Source: Comamonadaceae bacterium (GTDB taxonomy: Bacteria; Pseudomonadota; Gammaproteobacteria; Burkholderiales; Burkholderiaceae_C). From it: DNA of 8,311 nt. The position numbers were made by a program, and so were the translations under genes. The notes beneath the pieces were generated by a model that was given only the letters and a program-made list of their open reading frames with translations, ran no database searches and was not told the DNA's origin. Positions 6,028 to 8,311 of this stretch are shown here, piece after piece. Position 1 is the first letter of the stretch; each line of letters starts with the position of its first letter. The stretch lies in contig CANIRI010000089.1 of NCBI GenBank assembly GCA_947469815.1, forward strand, positions 1 to 8,311. The letters run 5' to 3'.

Positions 6028-8311
6028 TCAGAGTACCAAATTCACCAAGCGCCCCGGCACCACAATCACTTTTTTCGGCGCGGCGCCTTGGGCGAAGCTC
6101 TGGAAAACCGGGCTGGCGATGGCCGCAGCCTCAATCGCCTCTTTGCTGGCGCTGGAAGCCACCATCACCGCGCCACGCAGCTTGCCGTTGACCTGCAGCA
6201 TCAGCTCGATCTCATCGCGCTGCAAAGCTGCGTCATCGACCGCGGGCCAGGCGGCGTCCAGCAAATCACCGAGCGTCTTGGCGAAGCCCAAGTCGGTCCA
6301 CAGTTGGTGGCTGATGTGCGGGCACACCGGATACAAAACGCGCAAGAGGATGGAGACGCATTCGGCCAGGGCTGCGGCGTCACCTGCCGAGTCTGAAAGG
6401 CTTGCGTCTTCCAAGGTGTTGAGCATCTTCATCACTGCCGAGACGACCGTGTTGTACTGCATGCGCTCGTAGTCGTAATTGGCCTGCTTGAGCACCGTGT
6501 GGATGTCCAGGCGCAAGGCTTTCGCGGCTTTGCCCAAATCTGCAGGAACCGGCTTGCCAGCGGCGCTGCGCAGCAGCGCTTCATGCTTGGCCGCGAAATT
6601 CCAGACCCGGCGTAGAAACCGGTAGCTACCTTCGACCGAGCCGTCGTTCCACTCCAGAGTGGCCTCGGGCGGCGCGGTGAACATGGTGTACAGGCGTGCG
6701 GTGTCAGCCCCGTATTTTTCGATCAGCGCCTGCGGGTCGACCCCGTTGTTTTTGGACTTGGACATGGTGCCCACGCCCTCGTAATCAATCGGCGTGCCCA
6801 CTGGCAAATTACCCACGACTTTGTTCAGCTGCGCGCCGGTGACTTTGCCCGCCGCGTCGAGCACGTGCTCGACATCGTGCGGCCAGAAATAATCTTTGCC
6901 ACCCTTCTCGTTGCGACGGGAATAAATATGGTTCAGCACCATGCCCTGGGTCAGCAGCTTGGTGAAGGGTTCATCCACTTTGACCAAGCCCATGTCGCGC
7001 ATCACCTTGGTCCAAAAGCGGGCGTAGAGCAAATGCAGGATAGCGTGTTCGATGCCGCCGATGTACTGGTCCATCGGAGCCCAATATGCTGCACCATCCG
7101 CCACCATGGCCTGGCTATTGGCCGGGTCGCAATAGCGCAAAAAGTACCAGCTCGAATCGACAAAAGTGTCCATGGTGTCGGTTTCGCGCCGCGCCGGTTT
7201 GCCGCAGGTGGGGCAGACCACGCCATGGTGAAAGCCTTCGTGCTTGTGCAGCGGATTGCCCGAGCCGTCGGGGATGCAGTCTTGCGGAAGGATCACAGGC
7301 AGGTCTTTTTCGGGCACCGGCACAGCACCATGTTCATCGCAATGAATGATCGGGATCGGTGTACCCCAGTAGCGTTGGCGGCTGACCCCCCAGTCGCGCA
7401 AACGCCAGGTGGTTTTCTTTTCGCCCAAGCTTTTAGCGGCAAGCAACTCGGACACTTGATGGGCGGCCGACTTTGGGTTCAATCCATCCAATGCACCTGA
7501 GTTGACACACACGCCGTTTTGTTTGTCCGCATACCACTCGTGCCAGGTTTTGTCGTCAAAATTTTGGCCCTTGACGGACACCACTTGCTTGATCGGCAAA
7601 GCGTATTTCAGGGCAAATTCAAAATCACGTTCATCGTGCGCCGGTACACCCATCACCGCGCCGTCGCCATATGACATCAAAACGTAGTTACCGATCCACA
7701 CTTCAACTTTTGCGCCGGTCAAGGGGTGCGCCACGAACAAGCCCGTGGCCATGCCCTTTTTCTCTTGTGTGGCCATCTCGGCTTCGGTGGTGCCACCGGT
7801 TTGACATTCTTCGATGAATGCCGCCAAGCTAGCGTTGGTCAGGGCGGCATGCGCAGCCAGGGGGTGCTCGGCCGCCACCGCGCAAAACGTGACGCCCATG
7901 ATGGTGTCGGCACGGGTGGTGAAAACGTACATCTTGCCGTCACCGATCAAGGCACCGTCAGCCCCTGTGATGGTGTGCGGAAACGCAAAGCGCACGCCTT
8001 CGGATTTGCCGATCCAGTTCTCCTGCATCAAGCGCACTTTGTCGGGCCAGCCGTTCAAGGTGGCTTTGTCATTACCGATCTGCACATGGTCCAGCAGCTC
8101 TTGTGCGTAATGGGTGATGTTCAGGTAGTAGCCAGGAATTTCGCGCTTTTCAACCGGGGCCCCTGTGCGCCAGCCTTTGCCATCAATCACCTGCTCATTG
8201 GCCAACACGGTTTGGTCCACCGGGTCCCAGTTCACCACCTGCGTCTTGCGGTAGGCGATGCCTTTTTCGAGCATCTTCAAGAACAGCCACTGGTTCCACT
8301 TGTAATAGGTC
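6028..8311 (-). CDS. leuS: Leucyl-tRNA synthetase LeuS, N-terminus cut by window edge
   Basis: Class Ia aminoacyl-tRNA synthetase that charges tRNA-Leu and edits mischarged products. About 760 codons are visible. The frame is open to the right edge, so roughly 110-125 N-terminal residues, including the HIGH motif, are missing. The fragment opens with [21 protein letters not shown], inside the catalytic domain. The CP1 editing domain is marked by [13 protein letters not shown] (TTRADT at 7903-7920) and [15 protein letters not shown] (HDERD at 7624-7638). The catalytic domain resumes with [18 protein letters not shown] and [13 protein letters not shown]. The KMSKS loop reads TMSKSK (6751-6768), with Thr in place of the first Lys. 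The anticodon-binding helical domain follows, then the C-terminal domain with [10 protein letters not shown] CxxH (near 7330-7341) and CPTC (7204-7215) pair could bind zinc. It is the first visible gene of the operon; its promoter lies outside. Confidence 0.98.
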   Translation of the reverse strand, partial: TYYKWNQWLFLKMLEKGIAYRKTQVVNWDPVDQTVLANEQVIDGKGWRTGAPVEKREIPGYYLNITHYAQELLDHVQIGNDKATLNGWPDKVRLMQENWIGKSEGVRFAFPHTITGADGALIGDGKMYVFTTRADTIMGVTFCAVAAEHPLAAHAALTNASLAAFIEECQTGGTTEAEMATQEKKGMATGLFVAHPLTGAKVEVWIGNYVLMSYGDGAVMGVPAHDERDFEFALKYALPIKQVVSVKGQNFDDKTWHEWYADKQNGVCVNSGALDGLNPKSAAHQVSELLAAKSLGEKKTTWRLRDWGVSRQRYWGTPIPIIHCDEHGAVPVPEKDLPVILPQDCIPDGSGNPLHKHEGFHHGVVCPTCGKPARRETDTMDTFVDSSWYFLRYCDPANSQAMVADGAAYWAPMDQYIGGIEHAILHLLYARFWTKVMRDMGLVKVDEPFTKLLTQGMVLNHIYSRRNEKGGKDYFWPHDVEHVLDAAGKVTGAQLNKVVGNLPVGTPIDYEGVGTMSKSKNNGVDPQALIEKYGADTARLYTMFTAPPEATLEWNDGSVEGSYRFLRRVWNFAAKHEALLRSAAGKPVPADLGKAAKALRLDIHTVLKQANYDYERMQYNTVVSAVMKMLNTLEDASLSDSAGDAAALAECVSILLRVLYPVCPHISHQLWTDLGFAKTLGDLLDAAWPAVDDAALQRDEIELMLQVNGKLRGAVMVASSASKEAIEAAAIASPVFQSFAQGAAPKKVIVVPGRLVNLVL

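Noticed and set aside
5208..6191. A 327-codon open frame on the + strand opposite holA and lptE.
   Set aside because: Same codon-register antisense effect over holA and lptE. No domain or compositional support.
8278..8280. TTG at 8278-8280 as the start of leuS.
   Set aside because: Conserved LeuS sequence (YYKWNQWLF) continues in frame to the window edge, so this is an internal Leu codon.
1..8311. A new defence, mobile or biosynthetic system, CRISPR array, tRNA or insertion sequence.
   Set aside because: Every stretch is accounted for by recognisable chromosomal genes. I found no direct repeats, array-like periodicity, transposase motifs or tRNA-like folds, and base composition looks uniform.

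Overview
The window is a compact, GC-rich bacterial chromosomal segment. Gene content, gene order and protein style point to a betaproteobacterium of the Burkholderiales, most likely Comamonadaceae (Rhodoferax/Polaromonas-like). That placement comes from recognising the families and the leuS-lptE-holA order, not from a database search. I see no mobile element, CRISPR array, tRNA, rRNA or phage gene, and no stretch of more than about 30 bases without a gene.

Layout. At the left edge, on the + strand, is the 3' two thirds or more of a membrane glycosyltransferase of the GT39/PMT_2 (ArnT-like) type, ending at 1202. Everything from 1219 to the right edge lies on the - strand and reads as one tightly packed transcription unit, listed 5' to 3': leuS (leucyl-tRNA synthetase, 5' end cut by the right edge), lptE (LPS assembly lipoprotein), holA (DNA polymerase III delta subunit), proA (gamma-glutamyl phosphate reductase), srkA/yihE (stress response kinase) and a Rossmann-fold DUF2520 protein. 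The junctions are 4 nt, 6 nt, a 4-nt ATGA overlap, 30 nt and 3 nt, so one promoter upstream of leuS (outside the window) could serve all six. The operon converges on the glycosyltransferase gene across a 16-nt gap that holds a GC-rich hairpin.

Function. The operon mixes core growth functions: aminoacylation, outer-membrane LPS export, clamp loading, proline synthesis and a stress kinase. No shared pathway unites them. The only possible functional pair is ProA with the distal ProC-like DUF2520 protein, and that is speculative. I found no convincing previously undescribed system. The points worth a second look are the terminal hairpin, the SrkA/DUF2520 tail of the operon, a Tat-like signal on LptE and two motif substitutions in LeuS.
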